A stretch of DNA of 64,000 bases from Candidatus Magnetominusculus xianensis. GTDB lineage: Bacteria; Nitrospirota; Thermodesulfovibrionia; Thermodesulfovibrionales; Magnetobacteriaceae. Location: assembly GCA_001541255.1 (NCBI GenBank), contig LNQR01000034.1:1-64000 (forward strand). Reading direction: 5' to 3'. The notes under the pieces are model-generated. The model did not search any database. It was not told the DNA's origin and was given only the letters and a program-made list of their open reading frames with translations. Below, piece by piece: positions 18,632 through 26,978 of this stretch (its first letter is position 1; each line of letters starts with the position of its first letter). Position numbers and translations under genes: made by a program.

Positions 18632-18825
18632 AGGTGGGCGAAGCTGCCTGCCCTGCTGGTGATTATATGAAAGAGTTATTCCGACTAGCATGAGTTTAGG
18701 GAGCCAGTGTAAGGGCGCTCAGAGAGCATGCCGCATGCTGCGGAAGCCCAACGCGTTCTTTTCGGCACCCACCTGTGAAAGCAGGGACTTAACTCTTTTG
18801 TGCACACCGCAAGGGCGGGTTTGAT
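18632..18825 (+). ncRNA. ssrS: 6S RNA (RNA polymerase regulator) candidate
   Basis: The stretch has no ORF but folds as one long, nested rod of about 190 nt. Closing stem: CCTGCCC plus TGC(T)GGTG (18647-18661) pairs with CACCGCA(A)GGGCGGG (18805-18819). Second stem: AAAGAGTTA (18670-18678) pairs with TAACTCTTT (18790-18798). Then comes a large open internal loop. The upper arm pairs GTGT/ACGC (18707-18710 with 18751-18754) and GGGC/GCCC (18713-18716 with 18746-18749), capped by an AGCAT/ATGCT hairpin. The upper arm contains GGGCGCTC and GAGCATGC followed by GGAAGCCC, resembling the conserved E. coli 6S apical arm. The position upstream of rarA matches B. subtilis bsrA (upstream of yrvN). A covariance-model search would settle it. 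Confidence 0.75.
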
Positions 18826-19152
18826 TATACATAGATAATATCGGCAGCAGTGGCAGCACAAAGGGCAGTATTGGCAAAGGCATTAGTATTTGGAGGTTTT
18901 GTTGTTAACCCTATAACAATAACGTTATAGTTTGCAGATAAATAACAACTGGCAGGCCGCTTAGGCCCGGTGCCGGTGGTATAATGATTTGCTGTTTTTA
19001 TTAACAGGGTTATCAAAACTCCTAAGTCAGGTCTTTGCCGTATCATCTCTGCCTTCCCTTGTGTGACGCTGGTCTGCGCAACTAGCTGACGGGCATGGCC
19101 CGTATTAACCCGTATTAAGATGTATGATTTTAACTTTAAGGATTTTATATAT
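18826..19152. other. Intergenic region between the 6S RNA candidate and rarA
   Basis: No coding region is supported. The sequence is rich in repeated GGCA/GGCAG words near 18840-18885. A minus-strand frame of 73 codons here has no recognisable feature. A start for rarA may lie at 19120 or 19153. Confidence 0.4.
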
Positions 19153-20439
19153 TTGGATTTATTTAAGGGACATCAGAGTAAGGTACGAGGTGAAGCACGT
19201 GGGGCGCCGTTGGCCTGGAGGCTGCGTCCTGTGGATTTATCTGAAATAGCCGGGCAGGGGCATATACTTTCAAAGGGCAAGGCCCTGCTTAATATTATTG
19301 AGGACGATAAAATCGTCTCACTGGTACTATACGGCCCTCCTGGGACGGGGAAGACCGCGCTTGCCCACATTGTTTCCGACATGACTAAGTCGGTATTCGT
19401 GGAGGTTAATGCCGTCACATCAGGGATTAAAGAAATCAGAGAGGCAGTTTCTATTGCCGCAACCTCTAAGACTATCGTATTTGTAGATGAGATTCACCGC
19501 TTTAACAAAGTCCAGCAAGATGCCCTTTTGCCGCACATAGAATCCGGCAGGATTGTCTTAATCGGGGCATCAACAGAAAACCCATCATTCGCCCTTACTC
19601 CGGCGCTTGCGTCGAGGACTATGATTTTCAGGTTTAATCCACTGTCTACTGAAGACATAAAGTCAATTCTCCAAAGGGCGCTGACAGACGCCAGGGGGTT
19701 TGGCGGCTCCATAAGCCTAACCGAAGATGCCTTGTCCTATGCGGCATTGAGAGCCGGAGGCGACGCAAGGCGTGCCCTCAATATCCTTGAGCTGGCCTCC
19801 CTATCGCTAAGGCACGCAGGCACAAACACCATAGACCTGGATGTAATCACCGATGCCGTTTCTGATAAGACGCCGTACTACGACGAAAATGAACACTACG
19901 ACACCATATCTGCATTTATAAAAAGCATGAGAGGCTCAGACTGTGACGCCGCAGTCTATTGGCTTGCCAAAATGTTGAACTCCGGCGAGGACCCGTTGTT
20001 TATCGCAAGGAGAATCATCATTTGCGCCGCCGAGGATGTAGGAAACGCAGACCCTCATGCCCTCGGAGTTGCCGTATCTGCATACATTTCAGCAGAGAAG
20101 GTGGGGCTTCCAGAAGGGCGCATTCCACTAGCACAGGCAGCTTTATACATCGCGCAGGCGCCAAAGAGCAATGCCTGCTACCTGGCAGTTGAAGCGGCTC
20201 TTAATTCGGTGCGAAACGAACAGACACAGTCCGTCCCGCTTCATTTGAGGGATTCCAGCTATGCCGGTGCTGCGAAACTTGGCGTATCTGGATATAAGTA
20301 TCCCCATGACTATCCTGGACACTATGTAGAACAGACATATTTAATCAATCCAAAGGTATTTTATGAACCATCTTCACAAGGCTATGAAATTGAGATAAAA
20401 AATCGGCTACAACAAAGGAGGCACAAAGGCAATGAATAG
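19153..20439 (+). CDS. rarA: Replication-associated recombination protein A (MgsA/RarA AAA+ ATPase)
   Basis: RarA is an AAA+ clamp-loader-like ATPase acting at stalled replication forks. It shows [20 protein letters not shown], Walker [10 protein letters not shown], Walker B in [21 protein letters not shown], sensor 1 GASTENPSF, and the C-terminal MgsA region with [19 protein letters not shown] and [10 protein letters not shown]. Length is normal. I place the start at TTG 19153 because it yields MDLF, the usual family start, with AAGGA about 10 nt upstream; ATG 19120 would add 11 residues with no Shine-Dalgarno. It overlaps rny by 8 nt. Confidence 0.95.
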   Translation: MDLFKGHQSKVRGEARGAPLAWRLRPVDLSEIAGQGHILSKGKALLNIIEDDKIVSLVLYGPPGTGKTALAHIVSDMTKSVFVEVNAVTSGIKEIREAVSIAATSKTIVFVDEIHRFNKVQQDALLPHIESGRIVLIGASTENPSFALTPALASRTMIFRFNPLSTEDIKSILQRALTDARGFGGSISLTEDALSYAALRAGGDARRALNILELASLSLRHAGTNTIDLDVITDAVSDKTPYYDENEHYDTISAFIKSMRGSDCDAAVYWLAKMLNSGEDPLFIARRIIICAAEDVGNADPHALGVAVSAYISAEKVGLPEGRIPLAQAALYIAQAPKSNACYLAVEAALNSVRNEQTQSVPLHLRDSSYAGAAKLGVSGYKYPHDYPGHYVEQTYLINPKVFYEPSSQGYEIEIKNRLQQRRHKGNE

Positions 20440-21994
20440 TATCATATACGTGCTGATAGCTATAATCACAGGGGCGGTGGCAGGGGCTGCCATGTCGCTC
20501 TTTTTCAAGGGTGTATTTAAAAAGAAGTTTGAAGAGCTTGAGCACAAACAACTGGACGTAATCAGGGAAGCAGAAAGAGAAGCAGAGAGAATCAAGAGAG
20601 AGGCCCTTGTCGAGGCCAAAGACATCCGTTATCAGACAAAGGCTGAGGCTGAACGGGAAGTCAAGGAGAAAAAGAACGAATTCAGCCAAATGGAAAAACG
20701 CCTGAGACACAAAGAAGAGAACCTTGATAAAAAACTCGACCAGTTTGAAAAGCGAGACAGCGAACTGATGAGAAAAGAAAAAGAATTCATCAAAAGAGAA
20801 CAGCAGTTCGCAGAGAAAGAAAAGCAATATGACAAACTCATACTGGCGGAGACAGAGAAACTGGAAAAAATCTCCGGCATGACAGTAGAAGAGGCCAAAA
20901 CACAGCTCCTGAAAAAAGTGGAAAATGAGATACGCTTTGAGGAAGCAAAGCTCATAAAACAAATAGAGCAGGAGGCAAAGGACGAATCTGAAAAGAGGGC
21001 GCGGCATATTATCGGTCTCGCCATACAGAGATACGCAGGCGAATATGTATGTGACGCAACGGTAACGGCCGTAACCCTGCCAAACGAAGAGATGAAGGGG
21101 CGCATTATAGGCAGAGAAGGCAGAAATATCAGGGCGCTTGAGGCGGCAACCGGCGTAGACTTTATTGTAGATGACACCCCGGAGGCAGTAACGCTCTCAG
21201 GCTTTGACCCGGTAAGACGCGAAATCGCAAGGATTTCCCTTGAGCGCCTTATATCAGACGGAAGGATACACCCGGCAAGAATCGAGGAAATCGTAGAGAA
21301 GGTTCGTAAGGAAGTCAACAACGCCATGAGAGAAGAGGGCGAGAAGGCCGTCTTTGACCTTGGTCTTACGGGCGTGCATCCAGAGTTTATCAAACTGCTT
21401 GGGCGGCTAAAATACAGAACATCTTATGGGCAGAATGTCCTTCAGCACTCGCGTGAGGTAGCCTATTTCTCCGGCATGATGGCCGGGGAGTTGAAGGCAG
21501 ACGTAAAGCTGGCCAAACGTGCCGGTCTCCTTCACGACATAGGCAAGGCGGTTGACCATGAGTTTGAGGGCGCACACCACGAAATCGGTGCCTCTATTGC
21601 CAGAAAATATGGCGAAGACGAAAGAATAATCAATGCAATGCTGGTACACCACGGCGACGGCGACCCGATATGCGTAGAGTCCGCGCTGGTAACTGCGGCA
21701 GATGCACTCTCAGCGGCTCGACCCGGAGTGCGGCGTGAAAGTATTGAAAACTATATCAAGCGCCTTGAAAAACTTGAGGAGATTGCCATGTCCTATCAGG
21801 GCGTCGATAAGTGTTACGCTATTCAGGCGGGCAGAGAGATTCGCATCATAGTGAAGCCGGAGGATACGACCGATGAGATGTCCCACCTGATCTCACGAGA
21901 AATTGCAAAAAAAATAGAATCCGAGATGACCTACCCCGGGCAGATTAAGATCATGGTTATCAGAGAAACTCGCTTCGTAGAGTATGCTAAATAG
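20432..21994 (+). CDS. rny: Ribonuclease Y
   Basis: RNase Y is a membrane-tethered endoribonuclease that initiates mRNA decay. The 520-residue product has an N-terminal membrane helix (about 1-25), a long charged coiled coil (about 30-200), a KH domain with [15 protein letters not shown], and an HD domain with the metal-binding HD in [13 protein letters not shown] and HHGDGDP. Length and order are typical. It is translationally overlapped with rarA and followed after 8 nt by ymdB, the same pair as in B. subtilis. Confidence 0.97.
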   Translation: MNSIIYVLIAIITGAVAGAAMSLFFKGVFKKKFEELEHKQLDVIREAEREAERIKREALVEAKDIRYQTKAEAEREVKEKKNEFSQMEKRLRHKEENLDKKLDQFEKRDSELMRKEKEFIKREQQFAEKEKQYDKLILAETEKLEKISGMTVEEAKTQLLKKVENEIRFEEAKLIKQIEQEAKDESEKRARHIIGLAIQRYAGEYVCDATVTAVTLPNEEMKGRIIGREGRNIRALEAATGVDFIVDDTPEAVTLSGFDPVRREIARISLERLISDGRIHPARIEEIVEKVRKEVNNAMREEGEKAVFDLGLTGVHPEFIKLLGRLKYRTSYGQNVLQHSREVAYFSGMMAGELKADVKLAKRAGLLHDIGKAVDHEFEGAHHEIGASIARKYGEDERIINAMLVHHGDGDPICVESALVTAADALSAARPGVRRESIENYIKRLEKLEEIAMSYQGVDKCYAIQAGREIRIIVKPEDTTDEMSHLISREIAKKIESEMTYPGQIKIMVIRETRFVEYAK

Positions 21995-22002
21995 GGAATT
22001 TT

Positions 22003-22785
22003 ATGAACGTATTATTCATAGGAGACGTTATAGGCAGGCCGGGCAGGGTGTTGGTAAGGCATTTCCTGCCGCACCTTGTGGAGAAAGAAGAAATTGCTTT
22101 CATCATAGCCAATGGTGAAAACTCTGCGGGCGGCTTTGGGATAACTGAAAAGACTGCCGGAGAGCTGTTTGACTGCGGTGTGCATGTCATCACAACAGGC
22201 AACCACGTATGGGACAAGAAAGAGGCTGTTTCTTATGTCGCAAAAGAGGACAGAATACTCAGACCGATGAACTATGCCCCGGGTGTACCGGGGTTTGGCA
22301 GCATAATATACAGTCTGAAAAACGGCCTGAAGGCAGGTGTTATCAACCTCACCGGCAGGGTGTTTATGGCGCCCTCAGACTGCCCGTTCAGGACGGTTAT
22401 GACTGCGATAGAGGAGATAAAAAGGCACACCAACATAATCATAGTTGACATGCACGCAGAGGCGACATCCGAAAAGCAGGCAATGGGATACTATCTAAAC
22501 GGCAGTGTAAGCGCTGTCATAGGCACTCACACACATGTTCAAACTGCGGATGAACAAATACTTTCAAATCATACGGCATACATAACCGATGTTGGGATGA
22601 CCGGCCCGGCCCTGAGTGTCATAGGTGTGAATGTTGGGCAGATAATCGAAAAGTTTTTGACTCAAATCCCTGTGAAATATCAGGTTGCCTCGGGAAAGGG
22701 TATTTTTTGTGCCGTTGTCATTCAGATTGACAATGAAACTGGCCGTGCATCGGCGATAAAACGATTAATGCTTCATCACGACTGA
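22003..22785 (+). CDS. ymdB: YmdB-family metallophosphoesterase (TIGR00282)
   Basis: This 260-residue calcineurin-like phosphoesterase begins MNVLFIGDVIGRPGR. It carries metal ligands in GDVIG, NGENSAGGFGIT, TTGNHVWDKKE, DMHAEATSEKQ and GTHTHVQTADEQIL, the signature of the YmdB family. The B. subtilis protein hydrolyses 2',3'-cyclic AMP and is linked to RNase Y, and here too the gene directly follows rny. Length is normal. Confidence 0.95.
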   Translation: MNVLFIGDVIGRPGRVLVRHFLPHLVEKEEIAFIIANGENSAGGFGITEKTAGELFDCGVHVITTGNHVWDKKEAVSYVAKEDRILRPMNYAPGVPGFGSIIYSLKNGLKAGVINLTGRVFMAPSDCPFRTVMTAIEEIKRHTNIIIVDMHAEATSEKQAMGYYLNGSVSAVIGTHTHVQTADEQILSNHTAYITDVGMTGPALSVIGVNVGQIIEKFLTQIPVKYQVASGKGIFCAVVIQIDNETGRASAIKRLMLHHD

Positions 22786-22802
22786 AGAAGGAGGTTTTTT
22801 TT

Positions 22803-23219
22803 ATGAAAGCCAAGCTGACCTATATCAATGGAATGAAGTTCGTAGCAGAGGCTGACTCAGGACACGCCATCGTAATAGACGGCGACCATGAAAACGGCGG
22901 CGATGACTCAGGGATGAGACCCTCTGAGCTGCTGCTGATAGCCACCGGTGGATGTTCTGCGATGGATGTAATATCAATCTTAAAGAAGAAGAAACAGGAA
23001 GTCACAGGGTTTGAAATCAATGTCTCAGGCGACAAGGCAGCAACTCATCCGAAGCGCTTTCAGAAGGTCATCGTAGAGTACGTTGTAAGGGGGAAAAACA
23101 TATCTGATGAGGCCGTAAAGCGAGCTATAGAGCTATCGATGACAAAGTACTGCTCAGTGAAGGCGACAATAGAAGGCGGTGTGCCAGTTGAGTACACACA
23201 TAGAATAATTGAAGAGTAG
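22803..23219 (+). CDS. OsmC/Ohr-family protein (YhfA-like)
   Basis: The 138-residue protein has the OsmC fold pattern: MRPSELLLIATGGCSAMDVISIL with one conserved Cys near residue 51, then FEINVSGDKAATHPKRF, VVRGKNISDEAVKRAIELS and TKYCSVKATIEG with the second Cys. OsmC proteins reduce organic or fatty-acid hydroperoxides; YhfA-type members are poorly characterised. The start has a strong AAGGAGG Shine-Dalgarno. It overlaps pgpA by 11 nt. Confidence 0.92.
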   Translation: MKAKLTYINGMKFVAEADSGHAIVIDGDHENGGDDSGMRPSELLLIATGGCSAMDVISILKKKKQEVTGFEINVSGDKAATHPKRFQKVIVEYVVRGKNISDEAVKRAIELSMTKYCSVKATIEGGVPVEYTHRIIEE

Positions 23220-23676
23220 CCTGCCGCAAAAGATACTGTCAAATATAGCGACTGTATGGTGTGTAGGATATGCCCCGATTGCCTCAGGGACGTTTGGGAC
23301 ATTGGCGGCATTAGTATTTTTTGTGCTGTTTTGGCCGTCGGATTTCACGCTTCTTATGATAACGGCTGTTGTAATCATAGTGGGCACGGTGGCTGCCCAT
23401 GCTGCGGAGGGGTTTTTTAAAGAGAAGGACAGCGGCAAAATCGTAATAGACGAGGTTGCGGGGTTTTTCGTATCTATATTATACGTGCCGAAGGGTTTTG
23501 TTGTCATAGTGCTGGCATTTTTTCTTTTCAGGGCATTTGACATAATAAAGCCCCCGCCGGTCAATTATATGGAGCGGATTAAGGGCGGATTAGGCGTAAT
23601 GCTTGACGATGTGGCTGCCGGCCTCTACGTAAACGTAATATTGCAGATAGCGACAAGGATGAGATTTGATGGTTAG
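23209..23676 (+). CDS. pgpA: Phosphatidylglycerophosphatase A
   Basis: PgpA removes phosphate from phosphatidylglycerophosphate in membrane lipid synthesis. The 155-residue membrane protein contains YAPIASGTFGTLAAL, the acidic motif VIDEVAGFFVS, FLFRAFDIIKPPP and GGLGVMLDDVAAGLYVN, all characteristic. Three or four hydrophobic helices are visible. The start is TTG at 23209, inside the end of the OsmC-like gene. It overlaps thpR by 8 nt. Confidence 0.94.
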   Translation: MKSSLPQKILSNIATVWCVGYAPIASGTFGTLAALVFFVLFWPSDFTLLMITAVVIIVGTVAAHAAEGFFKEKDSGKIVIDEVAGFFVSILYVPKGFVVIVLAFFLFRAFDIIKPPPVNYMERIKGGLGVMLDDVAAGLYVNVILQIATRMRFDG

Positions 23677-24238
23677 AACCTTTATAGCGGTAGACATCTC
23701 TGAGGAGCAGAGGGCAGTGATAGGGCAGACTGTTAGCACGCTTAAACACACCCGCAGCGGTGTCAGATGGGTGAGGCCGGAAAACCTTCACCTGACACTA
23801 AAATTTCTTGGCAGCATTGATGAGACCTCCATAGATAAAATCTCACAGGTGTTAAAAGAACTATCTGCTGGTTATGCGCCCTTCAAGATGGAATTAAAAA
23901 CAATAGGCGCGTTTTCAAGCCTGAAAAGGCCGGATGTAATCTGGATAGGGGTAAAGAAATCCCTTGAGTTAGAGACCCTTGCCGCAGATATTGAACAAAA
24001 ACTATCTGTGATTGGTTTTAAAAAGGAAGACAGACCATATTCGCCGCATTTGACAATCGCACGGGTGAAAAACCTGAAGGGATACGATGAAATCTACGAA
24101 AAACTAAAGGCGCTTTCGGACAAAGATTTTGGAGCTTGCGAGGTGACAGAGGTATCGCTTATGAAAAGCGACTTAACACCGGATGGGGCGCAGTATACGC
24201 ATTTGAAAAGTTTCCGGCTTAAGCAAGCCAGTCATTAG
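23669..24238 (+). CDS. thpR: RNA 2',3'-cyclic phosphodiesterase (2H family)
   Basis: This 189-residue 2H-superfamily protein has two HxT motifs, HLTLKFLG near residue 41 and HLTIARVK near residue 130, plus the usual N-terminus VRTFIAVDISEEQR and WVRPENLHLTLKFLG. Relatives hydrolyse RNA 2',3'-cyclic phosphates or act as LigT-type ligases in vitro. The ATG at 23669 is used; the codon before it is a TTG. It closes the plus-strand run rarA-rny-ymdB-osmC-pgpA-thpR. Confidence 0.93.
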   Translation: MVRTFIAVDISEEQRAVIGQTVSTLKHTRSGVRWVRPENLHLTLKFLGSIDETSIDKISQVLKELSAGYAPFKMELKTIGAFSSLKRPDVIWIGVKKSLELETLAADIEQKLSVIGFKKEDRPYSPHLTIARVKNLKGYDEIYEKLKALSDKDFGACEVTEVSLMKSDLTPDGAQYTHLKSFRLKQASH

Positions 24239-24273
24239 CCCTAAAACCGAAATAGAGATTCAGTATTTTAGGG
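24239..24273. terminator. Convergent hairpin between thpR and uvrC
   Basis: CCCTAAAA (24239-24246) pairs with TTTTAGGG (24266-24273) across a 19-nt loop. T-rich bases lie on the inside of each arm, and the hairpin overlaps the uvrC stop. A bidirectional terminator is plausible. Confidence 0.4.
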
Positions 24274-26100
24274 GTTTCGTAGATTAAGAATGATGGTTTC
24301 TGCCAGCTTTATGTTAAACCCTTTTAATGACGCTATCTCTTCGGCTGACGCGTTTCTTATTGCTTCTATGCCGTCGAAGTGTCTCAGCAGCTCAAGCCGG
24401 CGCTTTTTTGATATACCCTTAATCGACTCAAGCGGGGAGCGTTTCATTCTCTGTTCTCTGAGCTTTCTGTGATAGGTGATTACGAATCTGTGTACCTCGT
24501 CCCTGATGCGCTTTAAAAATAGTGATGACTGTGAGCCGTCCTCAAGGCTTATCCCCCTCAGCGCCCCCGGTATAAATACCCTGTCCGGATTCTTCGCTAT
24601 CGAGATGACAGCAGGTGTGTTTTCTACAAACAGGCCCTCGGTGTTTAACTGCCTCAAGGCTTCAAGGGCACTCTCAAGCTGTCCCTTCCCGCCGTCTATG
24701 ACAAGTAGATCGGGGAACTCATCTCCAAGGTTTTTGGCAGCCCTTGTAAATATCTCAGTCATCATCGAATAATCATCAACGCCCGTAACGGTCTTGATTT
24801 TAAGCCGCCTGTATGACTCTTTAGCGAAGCGCCCATCCCTCCAGCGTATAAACGCGCCCGCCGATTCACTTCCTGATATTGTCGATACATCAAACGCACC
24901 TATGTCTGTGGGTGGGGCAGCAAGGTTTAGTCTCCTCGCTAATTCCTCCATTATAGCGCTGTCCGGGGCGCCTCGCTTCAGAGACAGGTTTCTCTTTGCC
25001 GTTTCGTTGGCCATGTTCAGGATGTCGGCTGACGTGTCGGCTGATATGCCGGGGGATTGGCCAGGGGATTGGCAGAGCGGGGTGATTATCTCTACAGGAC
25101 TTCCCCTTCTTTTTTTCAGCCATGCCCTCAGCGTACCCAGTTGTGCCGGTTTTTGTGCGACTATTATGCGCTCTGGCGGGATGATGTCCTTGTTATAAAA
25201 CTGTTCGATAAACGTGTAGAGCAGCAATTTATAGGACAACCCCTTGAGGTCTTTTATGTGAAAATCCTTCACCGCAGTCAGCACCCCGTTTCGTATGAAA
25301 AATACGTTAAACATGCCCTCGCCCCCTGTAGTGTAAAACCCTATGACGTCGGCATCGGCAAGGGCTGGGTCTATTACCTTTTGTGTCTCCCAGGTGCTGC
25401 GTATCGCGGCTATCTTGTCTCTGACCATGGCGGCCTTCTCATACTGAAGCGCCTCGGAATGAGCTGTCATCGCCTGCGTGAGTTTGGATAGCAGTTCCTG
25501 ATTGTCACCTCTTAAAAATTCTATCACCTCATTGACTGCCGCCATATAGTCCTCTCTGCTTATCAGACCGACGCAGGGCGCCCCGCATTGTCCTATCTGG
25601 TATTCAACACATGGGCGCTTGAGGTTTTCGATTTTATACCTGCACGTCCTGACGAGGAAATATTTTCTGATGAAATCCAGTGTCTCTCTCATCCCGCGCG
25701 ACGAGACATAGGGGCCGATATACACATCGCCGCCGTGGTCAAACCGGCGCACTACCTCAACTCCAGGCCACTCTTGAGTTACGGTTATCTTTATGTATGG
25801 ATAGTTCTTGTCGTCTTTGAGGATGACATTATACTTCGGTCTGTACTGCTTTATGAAATTGGACTCAAGCGCCAGGGCCTCTATCTCGTTTTGCGTAATG
25901 ACGAAAGAAAAATCAGCGGCCTCCTCAACAAGGGCTGATTTCCTCAGATCGCCTGATATGCTTTTGTGAAAATAACTCCTCAGCCGGTTTCTAAGGCTGC
26001 GTGCCTTACCAACATAGAGGACCTTTTCTTTAGCGTTTTTAAACAGATAGACGCCGGGAAGGGGCGGTACAACGGCGAGTTTCTCAAGCGGTTTATCCAT
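24268..26100 (-). CDS. uvrC: Excinuclease ABC subunit C
   Basis: UvrC makes both incisions in nucleotide excision repair with UvrB. The 610-residue product has the GIY-YIG nuclease (GVYLFKNAKEKVLYVGKA, RNRLRSYF), the cysteine cluster CRYKIENLKRPCVEYQIGQCGAPCVG (positions about 153-178), a UVR domain, the RNase H-like C-terminal nuclease (IGAFDVSTISGSES, DLLVIDGGKGQL) and a helix-hairpin-helix end (ISKKRRLELLRHFDG). An in-frame repetitive insert (SPGQSPGISADTSADI, near residue 345) is unusual; the rest is normal. Confidence 0.97.
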   Translation of the reverse strand: MDKPLEKLAVVPPLPGVYLFKNAKEKVLYVGKARSLRNRLRSYFHKSISGDLRKSALVEEAADFSFVITQNEIEALALESNFIKQYRPKYNVILKDDKNYPYIKITVTQEWPGVEVVRRFDHGGDVYIGPYVSSRGMRETLDFIRKYFLVRTCRYKIENLKRPCVEYQIGQCGAPCVGLISREDYMAAVNEVIEFLRGDNQELLSKLTQAMTAHSEALQYEKAAMVRDKIAAIRSTWETQKVIDPALADADVIGFYTTGGEGMFNVFFIRNGVLTAVKDFHIKDLKGLSYKLLLYTFIEQFYNKDIIPPERIIVAQKPAQLGTLRAWLKKRRGSPVEIITPLCQSPGQSPGISADTSADILNMANETAKRNLSLKRGAPDSAIMEELARRLNLAAPPTDIGAFDVSTISGSESAGAFIRWRDGRFAKESYRRLKIKTVTGVDDYSMMTEIFTRAAKNLGDEFPDLLVIDGGKGQLESALEALRQLNTEGLFVENTPAVISIAKNPDRVFIPGALRGISLEDGSQSSLFLKRIRDEVHRFVITYHRKLREQRMKRSPLESIKGISKKRRLELLRHFDGIEAIRNASAEEIASLKGFNIKLAETIILNLRNP

Positions 26101-26117
26101 AGATTATCAATATATTA

Positions 26118-26978
26118 TCAGGCGATTATCAGAAATCTCTCTACCCGTGAGTAATCGGTCTTGAGGGTCAGATTGTGAAAGCCTGCCGCGCGGGCAATTT
26201 CCATCACGCTGTGAGCTAGTGTGTCGCCAAGTTCAAACGCCATTATGCCGCCTTCGTTTAGGTGTCCTGGCGCCCCTGCGATGATTTCTCTGTAGAAGTG
26301 CAGTCCATCTGTGCCTCCATCGAGTGCCTCTACGGGTTCGTAGAGGGCAATTTCCGGCTCAAGTAAATCTATATCTGCTGTCTTTATGTATGGTGGATTG
26401 GAGATTATTACGTCGAAGGCCATGCATGCAACGGGTTCATAGAGGCAGCCGGTGTAGAATGTGACATTTTTAATATCGTTAGCGGCGGCATTTGCGGCGG
26501 CATATTTTAGGGCTGTCTCAGATATGTCAACCGCGTGGACGATTGACTCTGGGAAGTGTTTTGCAAGCGTGAGGGCAATGCAGCCGCTTCCAGTGCATAG
26601 GTCTAGCACACTAATGTTTGGCTTGTGCTTGTTACTTAGAATCCCTGTGAGTATCTCCACAAGCAGCTCGGTCTCTGGCCGGGGAATCAGCACCCCAGTG
26701 CCGACTGTTAAAGACAGCCCGAAGAATTCGACTTCCCCTGCGATATACTGAAGGGGCTGCCTGGCAAGTCTGCGGGCTGTCAGGGAATCGAGTTTTTTGA
26801 GCACTGAAGCGGCATCACCTGTGACTTTGCTGAAATCACGCGCGTAAAGTGCTGATTTACTAATATTTAATGAAAGACACAGGAGTTCATCGGCCTCTTT
26901 TTCTGCGTCCTTAATGCCAGCGGCTTTGAGTCTGGAGCTTATTTCACTAGCAAGTTTATCTGTGGCTGGGCTGCTCAC
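26118..26978 (-). CDS. prmC: Release factor glutamine methyltransferase
   Basis: PrmC methylates the GGQ glutamine of release factors RF1/RF2. The 286-residue product has the N-terminal helical domain, LARQPLQYIAGEVEFFGL, GVLIPRPETELLVE, the SAM-binding VLDLCTGSGCIAL and the substrate motif IISNPPYIK. All are typical, and length is normal. The start overlaps the end of the upstream sensor kinase by 23 nt, and uvrC begins 17 nt downstream, so the three form a minus-strand operon. Confidence 0.95.
   Translation of the reverse strand: MSSPATDKLASEISSRLKAAGIKDAEKEADELLCLSLNISKSALYARDFSKVTGDAASVLKKLDSLTARRLARQPLQYIAGEVEFFGLSLTVGTGVLIPRPETELLVEILTGILSNKHKPNISVLDLCTGSGCIALTLAKHFPESIVHAVDISETALKYAAANAAANDIKNVTFYTGCLYEPVACMAFDVIISNPPYIKTADIDLLEPEIALYEPVEALDGGTDGLHFYREIIAGAPGHLNEGGIMAFELGDTLAHSVMEIARAAGFHNLTLKTDYSRVERFLIIA

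Noticed and set aside
18825..19046. Minus-strand ORF of 73 codons between the 6S RNA candidate and rarA
   Set aside because: No Shine-Dalgarno or domain, low-complexity composition from GGCA repeats.
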